From: Duganella zoogloeoides
Lineage (GTDB): Bacteria > Pseudomonadota > Gammaproteobacteria > Burkholderiales > Burkholderiaceae_D
Direction of reading: 5' to 3'
DNA length: 64,000 nucleotides
Assembly (NCBI RefSeq): GCF_034479515.1
Contig: NZ_CP140152.1
Span: 2,294,001-2,358,000, forward strand
Shown here: positions 8,164-17,431 of the stretch, piece after piece
Layout of the letters: each line of letters opens with the position of its first letter
Position numbering within the stretch: position 1 is the first letter of the stretch
Program-made: the position numbers and the translations under genes
Notes under the pieces: model-generated
Told to the model about the DNA's origin: nothing
Seen by the model: the letters and a program-made list of their open reading frames with translations, nothing else
Databases searched by the model: none

Positions 8164-9527
8164 GAGAGCTTCCTTCGCAGGTGGTTGAGCAGGTCGAAGC
8201 GCGTGATCAGGCCGTAAAAAATATCGCCATCGGCCACCACGGCGGTGAGGCCGCTGTCGAGCACGGTGCGTAGTGCGTGCAGGTCGGCCTGTGGATGCAG
8301 CATGTCGAGCCGGCGCGTCATGGTGTCGCCCACGGTGCGGGCAAAGCGTTCGGGGTGGGTATCGACCGCCAGCAGCAGGTCCGATTCGTCGATGATGCCG
8401 GCCAGCTTGCCGCCGGCGATCACCGGCAACTGCGCCAGGTCGGCGGCGCGCATGCGGTTGAAGGCGATCAGCAGCGAGTCGTCGGGGGCCACGCTGACGA
8501 CCTGTCCGGCATCGTAGCGGCGCCCGATCAGGTCGCGCAAATCGCGCTCGGGTGCGTGTTCGATCAGGCCCTGGTCCTGCATCCAGCCGTCGTTATAGAC
8601 CTTGGACAGGTAGCGGGTGCCGGTGTCGCACACGAAGCTGACCACGCGCTTCGGCACCGTTTGCGCGCGGCAGTATTGCAAGGCGGCCGCGAGCAGAGTG
8701 CCGGTGGACGAGCCGCCGGCAATGCCTTCCTCGCGCAACAGCGTGCGCGCGGTGTCGAAACTTTGCTGGTCGGTGATGGTGTAGGCTTGCCTGACACCTC
8801 CGAAGTCGGCAATGGCCGGAATGAAATCCTCGCCGATGCCTTCCACCGCCCACGAACCGGAAGTCTCGCTGGCGTGGCCGGTGGCGATGTACTCGGCCAG
8901 GATGGAGCCGGCCGGATCGGCCAGGATAAAGTCCACCTGTGGCGCCACGCGGCGGAAGTAGCGGGTGAGGCCGGTGAGCGTGCCCGAGGAACCCACGCCC
9001 ACCACGATGGCGTCGATGTCGTGGCCCATCTGCTCCCAGATTTCTGGGCCGGTGGTGGTTTCGTGGGCCAGCGGATTGGCGGGGTTGTTGAACTGGTCGG
9101 CAAACCACGCGCCCGGCAATTCGGTTGCCAGCCGTGCGGCAAAATCCTGGTAGTACTCGGGATGGCCCTTGCCCACGTCCGAGCGCGTGGTGCGCACTTC
9201 GGCGCCCAGGGCTTTCAGGTGCAATACTTTTTCGGCGGACATTTTGTCGGGCACGACCAGCAGCACGCGGTAGCCTTTCAGGCGTCCGACCAGCGCCAGG
9301 CCGAGGCCGGTATTGCCAGCGGTGGCTTCAATGATGGTGCCGCCCGGCTGCAGGCGGCCATCGGCCTCGGCCGCTTCGATCATGGCCATGCCGATGCGGT
9401 CCTTGATGGAGCCGCCGGGGTTTTGCGATTCGAGCTTGAGGAACAATTGGCAGGGGCCGGTGTCGAGACGGGTAATCTCGGCCAGTGGCGTGTTGCCGAT
9501 CAGGGAAAACAGTGCGGGTGCGGACAT
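8160..9527 (-). CDS. cbs: Cystathionine beta-synthase with C-terminal CBS-domain pair
   Basis: This 455-residue enzyme joins homocysteine with serine (or acts on an acetylated serine) using PLP. The catalytic core (residues about 1-320) has 'NPGGSIKDR' with the PLP lysine, 'EATAGNTGLGLAL', 'GVGSSGTLTGLTRYFRR' and 'GGSSTGTLLAAAL'. Two CBS motifs follow (about 335-455: 'VVSVAPDDSLLIAFNRM', 'FARTVGDTMTRRL', 'TAVVADGDIFYGLITRFDLL'), the regulatory Bateman module. The ATG at 9527 is chosen because AAGGAGA lies 7 bases before it. It is the first gene of a two-gene transsulfuration operon and diverges from tdk. The C-terminal CBS pair distinguishes it from plain cysteine synthase. Confidence 0.92.
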   Translation of the reverse strand: MSAPALFSLIGNTPLAEITRLDTGPCQLFLKLESQNPGGSIKDRIGMAMIEAAEADGRLQPGGTIIEATAGNTGLGLALVGRLKGYRVLLVVPDKMSAEKVLHLKALGAEVRTTRSDVGKGHPEYYQDFAARLATELPGAWFADQFNNPANPLAHETTTGPEIWEQMGHDIDAIVVGVGSSGTLTGLTRYFRRVAPQVDFILADPAGSILAEYIATGHASETSGSWAVEGIGEDFIPAIADFGGVRQAYTITDQQSFDTARTLLREEGIAGGSSTGTLLAAALQYCRAQTVPKRVVSFVCDTGTRYLSKVYNDGWMQDQGLIEHAPERDLRDLIGRRYDAGQVVSVAPDDSLLIAFNRMRAADLAQLPVIAGGKLAGIIDESDLLLAVDTHPERFARTVGDTMTRRLDMLHPQADLHALRTVLDSGLTAVVADGDIFYGLITRFDLLNHLRRKLS

Positions 9528-9577
9528 CCGGGTCTCCTTGGGTCTCATGGTCAGAGCACGGCAAGTATGCCCTTTTT

Positions 9578-9607
9578 TTGTATGGCACGGTTGATGGCGT
9601 CTATAAT
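9578..9607 (+). promoter_or_regulatory. Candidate sigma-70 promoter for tdk
   Basis: TTGTAT (9578-9583) and a perfect TATAAT (9602-9607) are separated by 18 bases, and the latter is 58 bp before the tdk start. It lies in the 138-bp space shared with the divergent cbs gene. Confidence 0.55.
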
Positions 9608-9665
9608 CGCGCTCATTCTTTTTTGCGCGCCTCCGCGCTGCAGATTCACATTATTTTGGAACGTT

Positions 9666-10226
9666 ATGGCTAGTCTTCACTTCAGGTATTCGGCGATGAA
9701 CGCGGGCAAAAGTACCTACCTGCTGCAGGTCGCGCACAATTACAAGGAAAACGGCATGGAGGTGCTGCTGCTGACCTCCGCGCTCGATGGCCGCGACGGC
9801 TTTGGCGTGATCGCCTCGCGCATCGGCCTCAAGAGCGAGGCCACCACCTACAGTGCCGACACCGACTTTGCCGCGCTGCTGCAGGACGTGAAAGTCGCGT
9901 GTGTGCTGATCGACGAGGCGCAATTCCTCACGGTCGCGCAGGTGCATCAATTGCACTGGTGGGTCCACACCACCAACACGCCGGTGATGTGCTTCGGCCT
10001 GCGCTCCGATTTCCAGGGCAATCCGTTCCCCGGCTCGGCTGCCTTGCTGGCGCTGGCCGACAGCCTCGAAGAAATCAAGACCATCTGCAAGTGCGGCAAG
10101 AAGGCGACCATGAATATCCGCACCGACGAGCATGGCGTACGGGTGCGCGAAGGCGACCAGGTTCTGATCGGCGGCAATAGTGCGTACCGCCAGGTGTGTG
10201 CGCGTTGCTTCTATACCGTGGCCTGA
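9666..10226 (+). CDS. tdk: Thymidine kinase (type II)
   Basis: This 186-residue cytosolic salvage enzyme phosphorylates thymidine with ATP. The P-loop is 'FRYSAMNAGKST' near the N-terminus. The Walker-B/catalytic element is 'VLIDEAQFLTVAQV', with its catalytic Glu in the normal DEAQF context. The dimer/lasso region 'CFGLRSDFQGNPFPGS' is standard. The structural zinc site is visible as 'CKCGKKA' and 'CARCF'. The frame is open for 1.4 kb upstream, but the ATG at 9666 gives the exact family N-terminus (MASLHFRYSAMNAGKS). The length matches E. coli Tdk closely. It is monocistronic, with the promoter at 9578-9607. Confidence 0.95.
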   Translation: MASLHFRYSAMNAGKSTYLLQVAHNYKENGMEVLLLTSALDGRDGFGVIASRIGLKSEATTYSADTDFAALLQDVKVACVLIDEAQFLTVAQVHQLHWWVHTTNTPVMCFGLRSDFQGNPFPGSAALLALADSLEEIKTICKCGKKATMNIRTDEHGVRVREGDQVLIGGNSAYRQVCARCFYTVA

Positions 10227-10395
10227 TGACACCTGCCAGGCAAGATCCGCTATTGCGCCTGGACTTAATGGGTGTGGTGGCCCTATCCAAAGACAGAATA
10301 CAAGGTGCCAGGCGATGGTGTCCAATGGTGGTATCAGCTCCCGCACAGCGCGAGCAGTACCAACCACCCGAACGACAACCTGCCAGGAGCACCAC

Positions 10396-11373
10396 GTGAA
10401 ATCCGATCACACCCCAAGCGACACCGTTACCTCCCGCCGTACCGCCATCGTTGGCAGCCTCGGCGTTGCTGCCGCTGCAGTCGCGGCCACTTTGCCGGCG
10501 GCATCGTCGGCCGCCACGCCAGCGGGCCGCAGCGCCACCATGGACAGCGGCTTCGTCACCGTCAAGGACGGCGCCCAGATCTTCTATAAGGACTGGGGCC
10601 CGAAAGACGCGCCGGTGGTGTGGTTCCACCACGGCTGGCCGTTGACGTCCGACGACTGGGATGCCCAGATGATGTTCTTCCTGCAGAACGGCTACCGCGT
10701 GATTGCCCACGACCGTCGCGGCCACGGCCGCTCCACCCAGACCGACAAGGGCAACGACATGGACACCTACAGCTCGGATACCGCCGAGCTGGTCGCTGCG
10801 CTGAAAGTCAAGAAGGCCATCCACGTGGGCCACTCGACCGGCGGCGGCGAAGTGGCGCGCTACACGCGCCAGCATGGCAAGGGCCTGGTCACCAAGGCAG
10901 TGCTGATCAGCGCGGTGCCACCGATCATGGTCAAGTCGGCCACCAATCCGGACGGCGTGCCGCTGTCGGTGTTTGACGATATCCGCAAGGGTACCGCGTT
11001 CAACCGCTCGCAGTTCTACATGGACCTGACGATCCCGTTCTACGGCTTCAACCGGCCGGGTGCGAAGGTGTCGGAAGCGGTGCGCAACAACTGGTGGCGC
11101 CAGGGCATGATGGGCGGCGTCAAGGCGGCCTACGACTGCATCTTCCAGTTCGCGCAAGTGGACTACACCGACGACCTGCGCGCCATGGACATGCCGGTGC
11201 TGGTGTTGCACGGTGAAGACGACCAGATCGTGCCGTTCGCCAACAGCGGCGCCAAGTCGGTCAAGCTGGTCAAGAATGGCAAGCTGATTTCGTACCCAGG
11301 CTTCCCGCACGGCATGCCCACCACGCACGCCGACGTGATCAATGCCGACCTGCTGAAGTTCTTCAAGTCGTAA
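10396..11373 (+). CDS. Tat-exported alpha/beta hydrolase (non-haem chloroperoxidase-like)
   Basis: This 325-residue hydrolase starts at a GTG preceded by CCAGGAGC. The N-terminus carries a twin-arginine signal ('SRRTAIVGSLGVAAAAVAATLPAA'-type, residues about 13-40), so it is exported folded. The mature part is a cofactor-free haloperoxidase/esterase fold: oxyanion region 'WFHHGWPLTSDDW', 'DRRGHGRS', nucleophile elbow 'GHSTGGGE' (Ser), acid 'LHGEDDQIVP' (Asp) and the His in 'FPHGMPTTH'. Perhydrolase and esterase activities are known for this family; the natural substrate is unknown. It converges on the GH115 gene with no base between the two stop codons. Confidence 0.9.
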   Translation: MKSDHTPSDTVTSRRTAIVGSLGVAAAAVAATLPAASSAATPAGRSATMDSGFVTVKDGAQIFYKDWGPKDAPVVWFHHGWPLTSDDWDAQMMFFLQNGYRVIAHDRRGHGRSTQTDKGNDMDTYSSDTAELVAALKVKKAIHVGHSTGGGEVARYTRQHGKGLVTKAVLISAVPPIMVKSATNPDGVPLSVFDDIRKGTAFNRSQFYMDLTIPFYGFNRPGAKVSEAVRNNWWRQGMMGGVKAAYDCIFQFAQVDYTDDLRAMDMPVLVLHGEDDQIVPFANSGAKSVKLVKNGKLISYPGFPHGMPTTHADVINADLLKFFKS

Positions 11374-13866
11374 TCATCGGCCTGCTGCTGGCGGCGCGCC
11401 GTAGTAGTCGGGCGCGCCGTCGGCGCTGATGTCGATGCGGTCCAGGATGAAGCCCGGGTCCAGCGCCGCCACCTCGATGCGGTGCGCGCCTTTGGCCAGC
11501 TGTGGCCGCTCCAGGGTGCGCACCGCCGTGTTACTCAGCACATTCTGCTTCCATTCATCGCTGCGCCCGAACGTGCGGAAGTCCAGCACTTCCCACGGGC
11601 CGCCGTCGATGCGCACGCCGATGCGCAAGCTGTTGGACGATGTCAGAGGATGCACGGGCACAGCCACCAGCTTGATCCTCGCGCTGCCCGTATTTTTTTG
11701 CTCGAAGCGGTAGTCGAGCGGCGAAAGTTTGGCCGCTTCCTCCATCGTCACCGAGGCCATGTCGAGCCGGCTGCGCAAGGCGTCGCCGTTGCTGCCCAGT
11801 CCCGGCACCACTTCCCACGCTGCATTTTTTCCGCTTGACGCCGCCGCCAGCGAAATCACCGGCACCTTGCTGACCGGCAGGGCGATCGCCTTGGCCGGCG
11901 CAGGATAGGTCGGAAACACCGGTGCGTGGAACACCGGCAGCCGGCGTGGCGCCAGGTCCATCATGTGTTGCCATTTGCCGCCGGCCAGCGCGTTATACCG
12001 GGCGGTGTCGGCCACCAGCGCGTTGTGCGCGGCCCTGGCTTGTTCCACCTGCTCCTGGGCGCCGGCCTGGCTTTGGCGCGCCATGGCCGCCGCCAGTTCC
12101 AGCTTGAGGATGCGTGCATTGAGGTTGGCGCTGGCGCGGATCGGATACAGCACCAGTTCGAAGTACGCGTCCTGGCGATCGGCCGGCAGGGCGGCGCCCA
12201 GCTGCTCGGCCTGTTTGGTCAGTGCTTCGTAGCGGGCCAGGCGGCGGCGCGCTTCGTCGCCACCGGTGCGCAGGTAAGCGTTGACGCCGTTGGGCGTGGT
12301 CGGCTCGGTCTGGCCAAAACCCATGAACTCGGGCCGGCGTTCCCAGGCCAGGTCGTAGTACTCGCGCTTGAGCGCGGCCAGCGCGTCGGCCTGCTGGCTG
12401 CCGAACTGCGCTGCGAACCAGGCGCGCTGGTGCTGGTCGGGCGTTTGCGCGATCTGCGTGTGGTCGAAGGCGAGGTCGAGGAAATACTGGGTCAGGTATT
12501 CGACTGGCTTGATGTCGCCCACGTTGACGATCCACATATTGCGGGCGCCCGTCTGCCAGGCGCGGTCGAGCTGTTCGCGCACCAGCGCCGGCCGGGTGGT
12601 GCCGAGCCACAGGTAGTCGTGCGGCCGGCCCCAGTAGGACAGGTGGTAATAGATGCCGGCGCCGCCCGCCCGGGCGCGTTCCTGCGGCGTGCTCAGTTGG
12701 GCCAGGTAGCCGTAGTTGTCGTCGGGCCAGACGATGGTGGCGTCGCCCGGCACCTTGAGCCCGGCCTTGTACAGGTCCAGTACTTCCTTATACAGCGTGA
12801 GCGCCTGCGGTACCTCGCCGACCGGGTTGCCGGTCGATTTGGCCAGCATTTGGCGTTGCAGGCCGACCACTTCGGCCACCGCGTCGCGCGCCTGCTCGGC
12901 GCTGCTGGCACCTTCCATCGGCGAATCGTGGATGCCGCGCACGCCGAGGCTGTAGATATTCTCGTAGCCCTTGACTTCATCGACGCGGCGCTGCCAGTAG
13001 TCGAGCATCTTGTCGCGATTGGTGAAGAAGTTGAATTCGCCGTCTTCCTTTTTGCGCCACTCGCGTACATTGTTGCGCATCATCGGCTCGGCATGCGAGG
13101 TGCCGACCACGATCGCGTAATCGCGCGCCATCTCCGGGTTGCCGGCGATCTGGTAGAACGGTTTGGTACTGTCGTGCATGGCGGGCCAGATGGTGTTGGC
13201 TTTCAGGCGCCACAGCAGCTCGTAGATGCGCGCGTAGGTGGCCGGGCCGATGTCCTTGGCTGCTTTATCGTAGGTCTTGGCGGCCCACGGTTGCAGGCCC
13301 CAGTCCTCGTCGTTGAGGAAGATACCGCGATATTTCACGGACGGCGGTGCCGACAGCACGGCGCGGTCATCGACCGTGATGCTGGCCTGCTTGCGCGGCG
13401 CCACATCGGCCCACCATTCCCAGCTCGATACGCCCAGCTCGCGCGTCAGGTCCACCACGCCCCAGGTGGCGCCGCGCGCGTCCGATCCGGCAATCAGCAG
13501 GTAGGTCGTCGCTCCATTTGGCACCACCGCGCGCCGGTAGCGCTCCCACTGGCCGCGCAGGTCGTCGAGCGGCAATTTGGCGTCGGCCGCGATCTTTACA
13601 ACCTGCGGCGCATCCCGCCGGCCGAGCACGATGCATACCCGGCCGCAGTCGGCCAGGCTGGTGCCGACCTTCGGCGCCACGCCGCTGACCGCTTGCAGGT
13701 CGCGCGCCAGCAGGCGAGCGGCGAGGGCGGCGGTGGGGGTGTCTTCGTGGACCACGGTGGCGACCTGTTTGCCGTCGTACAGCGTGAGGGCGCCGGCGGG
13801 CAGGGCGGCCAGCAAGGCCATCACAACGGGAATGATACGCAGCGCGATAATGGTGGGAGTGCTCAT
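11374..13866 (-). CDS. Glycoside hydrolase family 115 (xylan alpha-1,2-glucuronidase-like)
   Basis: This 830-residue secreted enzyme begins with a signal peptide (about residues 1-26, ...MALLAALPAGALT). An N-terminal domain ('LLARDLQAVSGVAPKV...CIVLGRRD') precedes the GH115 TIM barrel. Family elements include 'VSSWEWWADVAPRK', 'KYRGIFLNDEDWGLQPWAA', 'LWRLKANTIWPAMH', 'GTSHAEPMMRNNVREW', 'SLGVRGIHDSPM', 'VWPDDNYGYLAQLS' and 'YYHLSYWGRPHDYLWL'. The C-terminal part is beta-rich. GH115 enzymes remove (methyl)glucuronic acid from glucuronoxylan, which fits a plant-associated or soil lifestyle and the glucarate-type carrier at 18136-19473. The same long stretch is open on the other strand, but that frame is a GC-driven shadow. 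Confidence 0.9.
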   Translation of the reverse strand: MSTPTIIALRIIPVVMALLAALPAGALTLYDGKQVATVVHEDTPTAALAARLLARDLQAVSGVAPKVGTSLADCGRVCIVLGRRDAPQVVKIAADAKLPLDDLRGQWERYRRAVVPNGATTYLLIAGSDARGATWGVVDLTRELGVSSWEWWADVAPRKQASITVDDRAVLSAPPSVKYRGIFLNDEDWGLQPWAAKTYDKAAKDIGPATYARIYELLWRLKANTIWPAMHDSTKPFYQIAGNPEMARDYAIVVGTSHAEPMMRNNVREWRKKEDGEFNFFTNRDKMLDYWQRRVDEVKGYENIYSLGVRGIHDSPMEGASSAEQARDAVAEVVGLQRQMLAKSTGNPVGEVPQALTLYKEVLDLYKAGLKVPGDATIVWPDDNYGYLAQLSTPQERARAGGAGIYYHLSYWGRPHDYLWLGTTRPALVREQLDRAWQTGARNMWIVNVGDIKPVEYLTQYFLDLAFDHTQIAQTPDQHQRAWFAAQFGSQQADALAALKREYYDLAWERRPEFMGFGQTEPTTPNGVNAYLRTGGDEARRRLARYEALTKQAEQLGAALPADRQDAYFELVLYPIRASANLNARILKLELAAAMARQSQAGAQEQVEQARAAHNALVADTARYNALAGGKWQHMMDLAPRRLPVFHAPVFPTYPAPAKAIALPVSKVPVISLAAASSGKNAAWEVVPGLGSNGDALRSRLDMASVTMEEAAKLSPLDYRFEQKNTGSARIKLVAVPVHPLTSSNSLRIGVRIDGGPWEVLDFRTFGRSDEWKQNVLSNTAVRTLERPQLAKGAHRIEVAALDPGFILDRIDISADGAPDYYGAPPAAGR

Positions 13867-13995
13867 CTGTTCCTGCTAGGTGGGTGACACGACGAAAGAG
13901 ATGGCAGATAGTACAAGAAGGCCAATTGCTGTACTAATGTTTTACCAAAGTGCTCAATTGAATGATTAAATACACGTTTGCTGGCGCATATCCTT

Positions 13996-14030
13996 AATGC
14001 AATTTAGTTGCGTTGCATGTAGAATGCAAG
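13996..14030. promoter_or_regulatory. Three-copy ATGCAA/TTGCAT half-sites upstream of the TonB receptor
   Basis: ATGCAA occurs at 13997-14002 and 14024-14029, and its complement TTGCAT at 14013-14018. The last two form a perfect 6-bp dyad with a GTAGA spacer. They end 29 bp before the receptor's start codon, as expected for an operator. They do not match a Fur box. Confidence 0.4.
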
Positions 14031-14058
14031 TCTGTTGCGTTTAATTTGTGGAGCATTC

Positions 14059-16179
14059 ATGCCTGTCGTTCGTCCTTCGCGTCTTGCCGTTTGCCTGGCT
14101 GCCGCCTATCCGTGGTTTGCCGTGGCTGGTCCGGCCGAAGACGCCACCAATGCAGCCGAATTGACCGACGTGGTCAACGTGGTGGCCGCGCGCCAGCCGT
14201 ATCGCAGCCTGTCGGCCACCGGCGCCACCAAGACCGAGACCGATCTGAAGGACTTGCCGCAATCGGCCCGCGTGCTCACCGCCGACATGCTCGGCGACGC
14301 CGGCGTCACCCGCCTGGCCGACGCGCTCGACATGGGCAGCAGCATCGCCCGCCAGAACAACTTCGGCGGCGTGTGGGACAGCTACTCGGTGCGCGGTTTT
14401 ACGGGAGACCCCAACTACGGTTCCGACTTCCTGGTCAATGGCTTCAGTTCCAGCCGTGGCTACAACGGCCTGCGCGATATCGCCAACGTTAGCAGCATCG
14501 AGATCCTCAAGGGCCCGGCCGCTGCACTGTACGGCCGGGGCGAGCCCGGTGGCATCATCAATATCGCCACCAAGAAGCCGCTCTTCCAGCCGTCTTACGC
14601 GCTGGAGCAATCGGTCGGCAGCCACGATACGTATCGCACGGCGGTGGACCTGACCGGTCCGCTGGGCGAGAACGTGGCCTACCGCCTGAACGGTTCGTAC
14701 GAAAAAGGCCACAGCTTCCGCGACTTCGTCACCAGTGAGCGCCATCTGTTGTCGCCGTCGGTGATCTGGCGCATTTCCGACGCCACCACGCTGTCGTACG
14801 AACTCGAGCAAGTCGAGCAGAAGGGCAATTTCGACCGTGGCGTGGTGGCGGTGAAAGGCGTGCTGGGCCTGATCCCGAATTCGCGTTTCCTCGGCGACCC
14901 GGCCGATGGTCCCACCACCATCAAGTCGATCGGCCACCAGGTGTTCCTGCAGCACGATTTCCAGGAAGGCTGGTCGCTGCAAAGCGGGCTGTCGTACCGC
15001 AGCAGCGAAATGAAAGGTTATTCCAGCGACGCCACCGTGTTGCAGGCCGATGGCCGCACGCTGTGGCGCCAGCGCCGCTTCCGTGATTTTTCGGGCCAGG
15101 ACTGGTCTGGCCGCGTGGAGCTGCTCGGCAAGCTCAGCACCGGCGCGGTGCGCCACAACGTGCTGTTCGGTGTCGATGGCTACCGTTTCGTCGATGATCG
15201 CCTGCAACTGCGGCGCAACCCGAGCGCGGCCGCGCCGTACAGCATCGACATCTACAACCCGATCTATGGCGGCGCGCAGCCGACCAATCTGGCGCGCTCG
15301 ATCGATACCCGCGAGCAGCAATGGTCCACCGGCGTGTACGTGCAGGACCAGATCGATTTAAGCCAGCAATGGAAAGCGCTGCTGGGCGTGCGCCGCGATG
15401 CCTATCGCCAGCGCATCACCAACGCGCTGCTGGCCGGACGCGTCAACGAACAGCGGATCGAAGCGACCAGCCCGCGCGCCGGCCTGGTGTACCAGCCGAC
15501 CAAGCAGGTGTCGCTGTACGTATCGGCGGCCAAGTCGTTCCGGCCCAACAGCGGCATCAGCATTGCCAACGAGTCGTTCCCGGCCGAGAGCAGCCGCGCC
15601 TACGAGGCGGGCGTCAAGTTCGACACGGCTGACGGGAAACTGAGCAGCACGCTGGCCGTGTACTCGATCAAGAAGGAAAACGTATTGACCGTCAACCCGG
15701 TCGATAACAACTTCTCGCTGGCCGCCGGCGAAGTGGGCAGCAAGGGCGTGGAGCTCGACGTGGCGGGCGAGGTTGCGCGCAAGTTGCAGCTATCGTTCTC
15801 GTACGCTTACACGGATGCGACGATCCTGCGCGACAACGTGCTGGCGGTGGGCGGCACGGTGGCCAATGTGCCGAAGCAGAGTGCCAACCTGCTGCTGGTG
15901 CGCGAATTCAAGGTGCTGGGCAAGCGCGCCTCGCTCGGTGGCGGTTTCAATTACGTGGGCGAGCGCAATGGCGACGTGGCGATCAGCCGCAGCTTTGTCT
16001 TGCCGGCGTACACCACGGCCAAACTGGTATCGTCGTTCGACGCGACGCGCCAGTTGCGCCTCTCGCTCGACATCGACAACCTGTTCGACAAAGTTTATTA
16101 TCCGAGCGCCTACCAGCAAACCTGGGTCGCGCCGGGCGACGAGCGCCGCGTGACCTTGAAAGCGCACTATAAATTTTAA
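14059..16179 (+). CDS. TonB-dependent siderophore receptor
   Basis: This 706-residue outer-membrane receptor has a signal peptide (residues about 1-30) and a plug domain (about 55-170: 'TKTETDLKDLPQSARVLTADML', 'YSVRGFTGDPNYGSDFLVNG', 'IEILKGPAAALYGRGEPGGIINI'). A 22-strand barrel follows and ends in 'VTLKAHYKF' with a C-terminal Phe. The plug sequences are those of the FhuA/ferrichrome-type siderophore receptor family. The start at 14059 follows TGGAG (14048-14052). The next gene, a multi-pass acyltransferase-like protein, begins 9 bases after the stop and is probably in the same transcript. Substrate cannot be named; other ligands such as oligosaccharides are possible for this superfamily. 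Confidence 0.92.
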   Translation: MPVVRPSRLAVCLAAAYPWFAVAGPAEDATNAAELTDVVNVVAARQPYRSLSATGATKTETDLKDLPQSARVLTADMLGDAGVTRLADALDMGSSIARQNNFGGVWDSYSVRGFTGDPNYGSDFLVNGFSSSRGYNGLRDIANVSSIEILKGPAAALYGRGEPGGIINIATKKPLFQPSYALEQSVGSHDTYRTAVDLTGPLGENVAYRLNGSYEKGHSFRDFVTSERHLLSPSVIWRISDATTLSYELEQVEQKGNFDRGVVAVKGVLGLIPNSRFLGDPADGPTTIKSIGHQVFLQHDFQEGWSLQSGLSYRSSEMKGYSSDATVLQADGRTLWRQRRFRDFSGQDWSGRVELLGKLSTGAVRHNVLFGVDGYRFVDDRLQLRRNPSAAAPYSIDIYNPIYGGAQPTNLARSIDTREQQWSTGVYVQDQIDLSQQWKALLGVRRDAYRQRITNALLAGRVNEQRIEATSPRAGLVYQPTKQVSLYVSAAKSFRPNSGISIANESFPAESSRAYEAGVKFDTADGKLSSTLAVYSIKKENVLTVNPVDNNFSLAAGEVGSKGVELDVAGEVARKLQLSFSYAYTDATILRDNVLAVGGTVANVPKQSANLLLVREFKVLGKRASLGGGFNYVGERNGDVAISRSFVLPAYTTAKLVSSFDATRQLRLSLDIDNLFDKVYYPSAYQQTWVAPGDERRVTLKAHYKF

Positions 16180-16188
16180 CGGGTGGAT

Positions 16189-17334
16189 ATGAATGTAGTG
16201 AAGAATGCGCGCGTGGCGTCGATCGACGTCATGCGCGGGCTGGTCATGATGATCATGATGCTCGACCATGTTCGTGAAACGTTTTTCCTGCGCTGGCAGG
16301 TCACCGATCCGATGGATGTGGCGCAGACCGAGCCGGCGCTGTTCTTCAGCCGCTTTGCCGCCCATTTTTGTGCGCCGATGTTCGTGTTTCTCACCGGCTT
16401 GTCGGCGTGGTTGTATGCCCATCCGTCGGCGGGGCCACGCCCGGCCACCGGTTTTTTGCTCAAGCGCGGCCTGTTCCTGGTCGTGCTCGAAGTGCTGGTG
16501 GTCAGCGTGGCCTGGACCGGCATCTTTCCGGCCCCGACGATTTATTTGCAGGTGATCTGGGTGATCGGCCTGGCGATGATCGCACTGGCCTTGCTGCACC
16601 GGTTGCCGCGCGTGGTGCTGGCCGTGATCGGGCTGGTCATCGTGGGCGGTCACAACCTGCTCACACCGGTGACGTTCGCGCCCGGCGACTGGGGCTATAT
16701 TCCGTGGACCATCCTGCATGATCGCGGTTTCCTGGTGGCCGAGGGCGCCTTGAAAATCAAGGTCAGCTATCCGCTGCTGCCGTGGATCGGCGTGATCGTG
16801 CTCGGCTACGTGGCCGGCCCTTGGTATGCGCGCACGGTGGAGTCCGCGCGCCGCCGCAGCCTGCTGGTGACCACCGGCGTGGCCGCACTGGCCGTGCTAC
16901 TGGTGCTGCGCGGCTTGAATATCTACGGCGAAACGCTGGACTGGACGACGGGCGAGACCGCGCTGCGCACCGTGATGTCGTTCCTCAACCTGACCAAGTA
17001 CCCGCCGTCGCTGGCGTTCCTGCTGCTGACCCTCGGTGTCGGCCTGGTGGTGCTGGGCTGGCTGGAGCAGCGCGACAACCTGCTCCTGCGCGTGTGCGCC
17101 TGGTTCGGCGGCGCGCCGATGTTTTATTACCTGCTGCATCTGTTCCTGCTGCTGGGCTTGCAGAAGCTGGCCGTGGCCATGTTCGGCGCCAACTATGGCA
17201 GCCGCTACGAGTTCGACCACCTGTGGCAGGTGTGGCTGTTGTCGGCGGCGCTGATCCCGTTGCTGTACTGGCCGTGCAAGGTGTTCGCCGCGTTCAAGCG
17301 GCGCACCAGCATGGGGTGGGTACGGTATTTGTAA
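16189..17334 (+). CDS. Multi-pass DUF1624 / heparan-alpha-glucosaminide N-acetyltransferase-like membrane protein
   Basis: This 381-residue inner-membrane protein has about ten hydrophobic segments. The opening 'RVASIDVMRGLVMMIMMLDHVRE' is the hallmark of the DUF1624 / NAGAT-like acyltransferase superfamily, with the conserved D and the membrane-embedded His. 'PMFVFLTGLSAWL', 'SYPLLPWIGVIVLGYVAG' and 'YYLLHLFLLLG' are also typical. Relatives transfer acyl groups across the membrane to amino sugars. The ATG at 16189 follows GGGTGG; a GTG at 16183 is an alternative. It is coupled to the TonB receptor upstream, suggesting a role in modifying or handling the imported ligand, but that is inference. 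Confidence 0.85.
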   Translation: MNVVKNARVASIDVMRGLVMMIMMLDHVRETFFLRWQVTDPMDVAQTEPALFFSRFAAHFCAPMFVFLTGLSAWLYAHPSAGPRPATGFLLKRGLFLVVLEVLVVSVAWTGIFPAPTIYLQVIWVIGLAMIALALLHRLPRVVLAVIGLVIVGGHNLLTPVTFAPGDWGYIPWTILHDRGFLVAEGALKIKVSYPLLPWIGVIVLGYVAGPWYARTVESARRRSLLVTTGVAALAVLLVLRGLNIYGETLDWTTGETALRTVMSFLNLTKYPPSLAFLLLTLGVGLVVLGWLEQRDNLLLRVCAWFGGAPMFYYLLHLFLLLGLQKLAVAMFGANYGSRYEFDHLWQVWLLSAALIPLLYWPCKVFAAFKRRTSMGWVRYL

Positions 17335-17431
17335 CTACGTTAGGCATCGACCACGATTCGATACAGCCGAGTAATTGAACTTCACTCAACGTTGGGATAA
17401 CGTTAATCACACAACTTGATCGTCGCGCGGT

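Noticed and set aside
11926..13887. A 653-codon plus-strand open frame
   Set aside because: It is antisense to the GH115 gene; composition is shadow-like.
14035..14058. Fur box before the TonB receptor
   Set aside because: No GATAAT-type hexamer array; the repeated element is ATGCAA.
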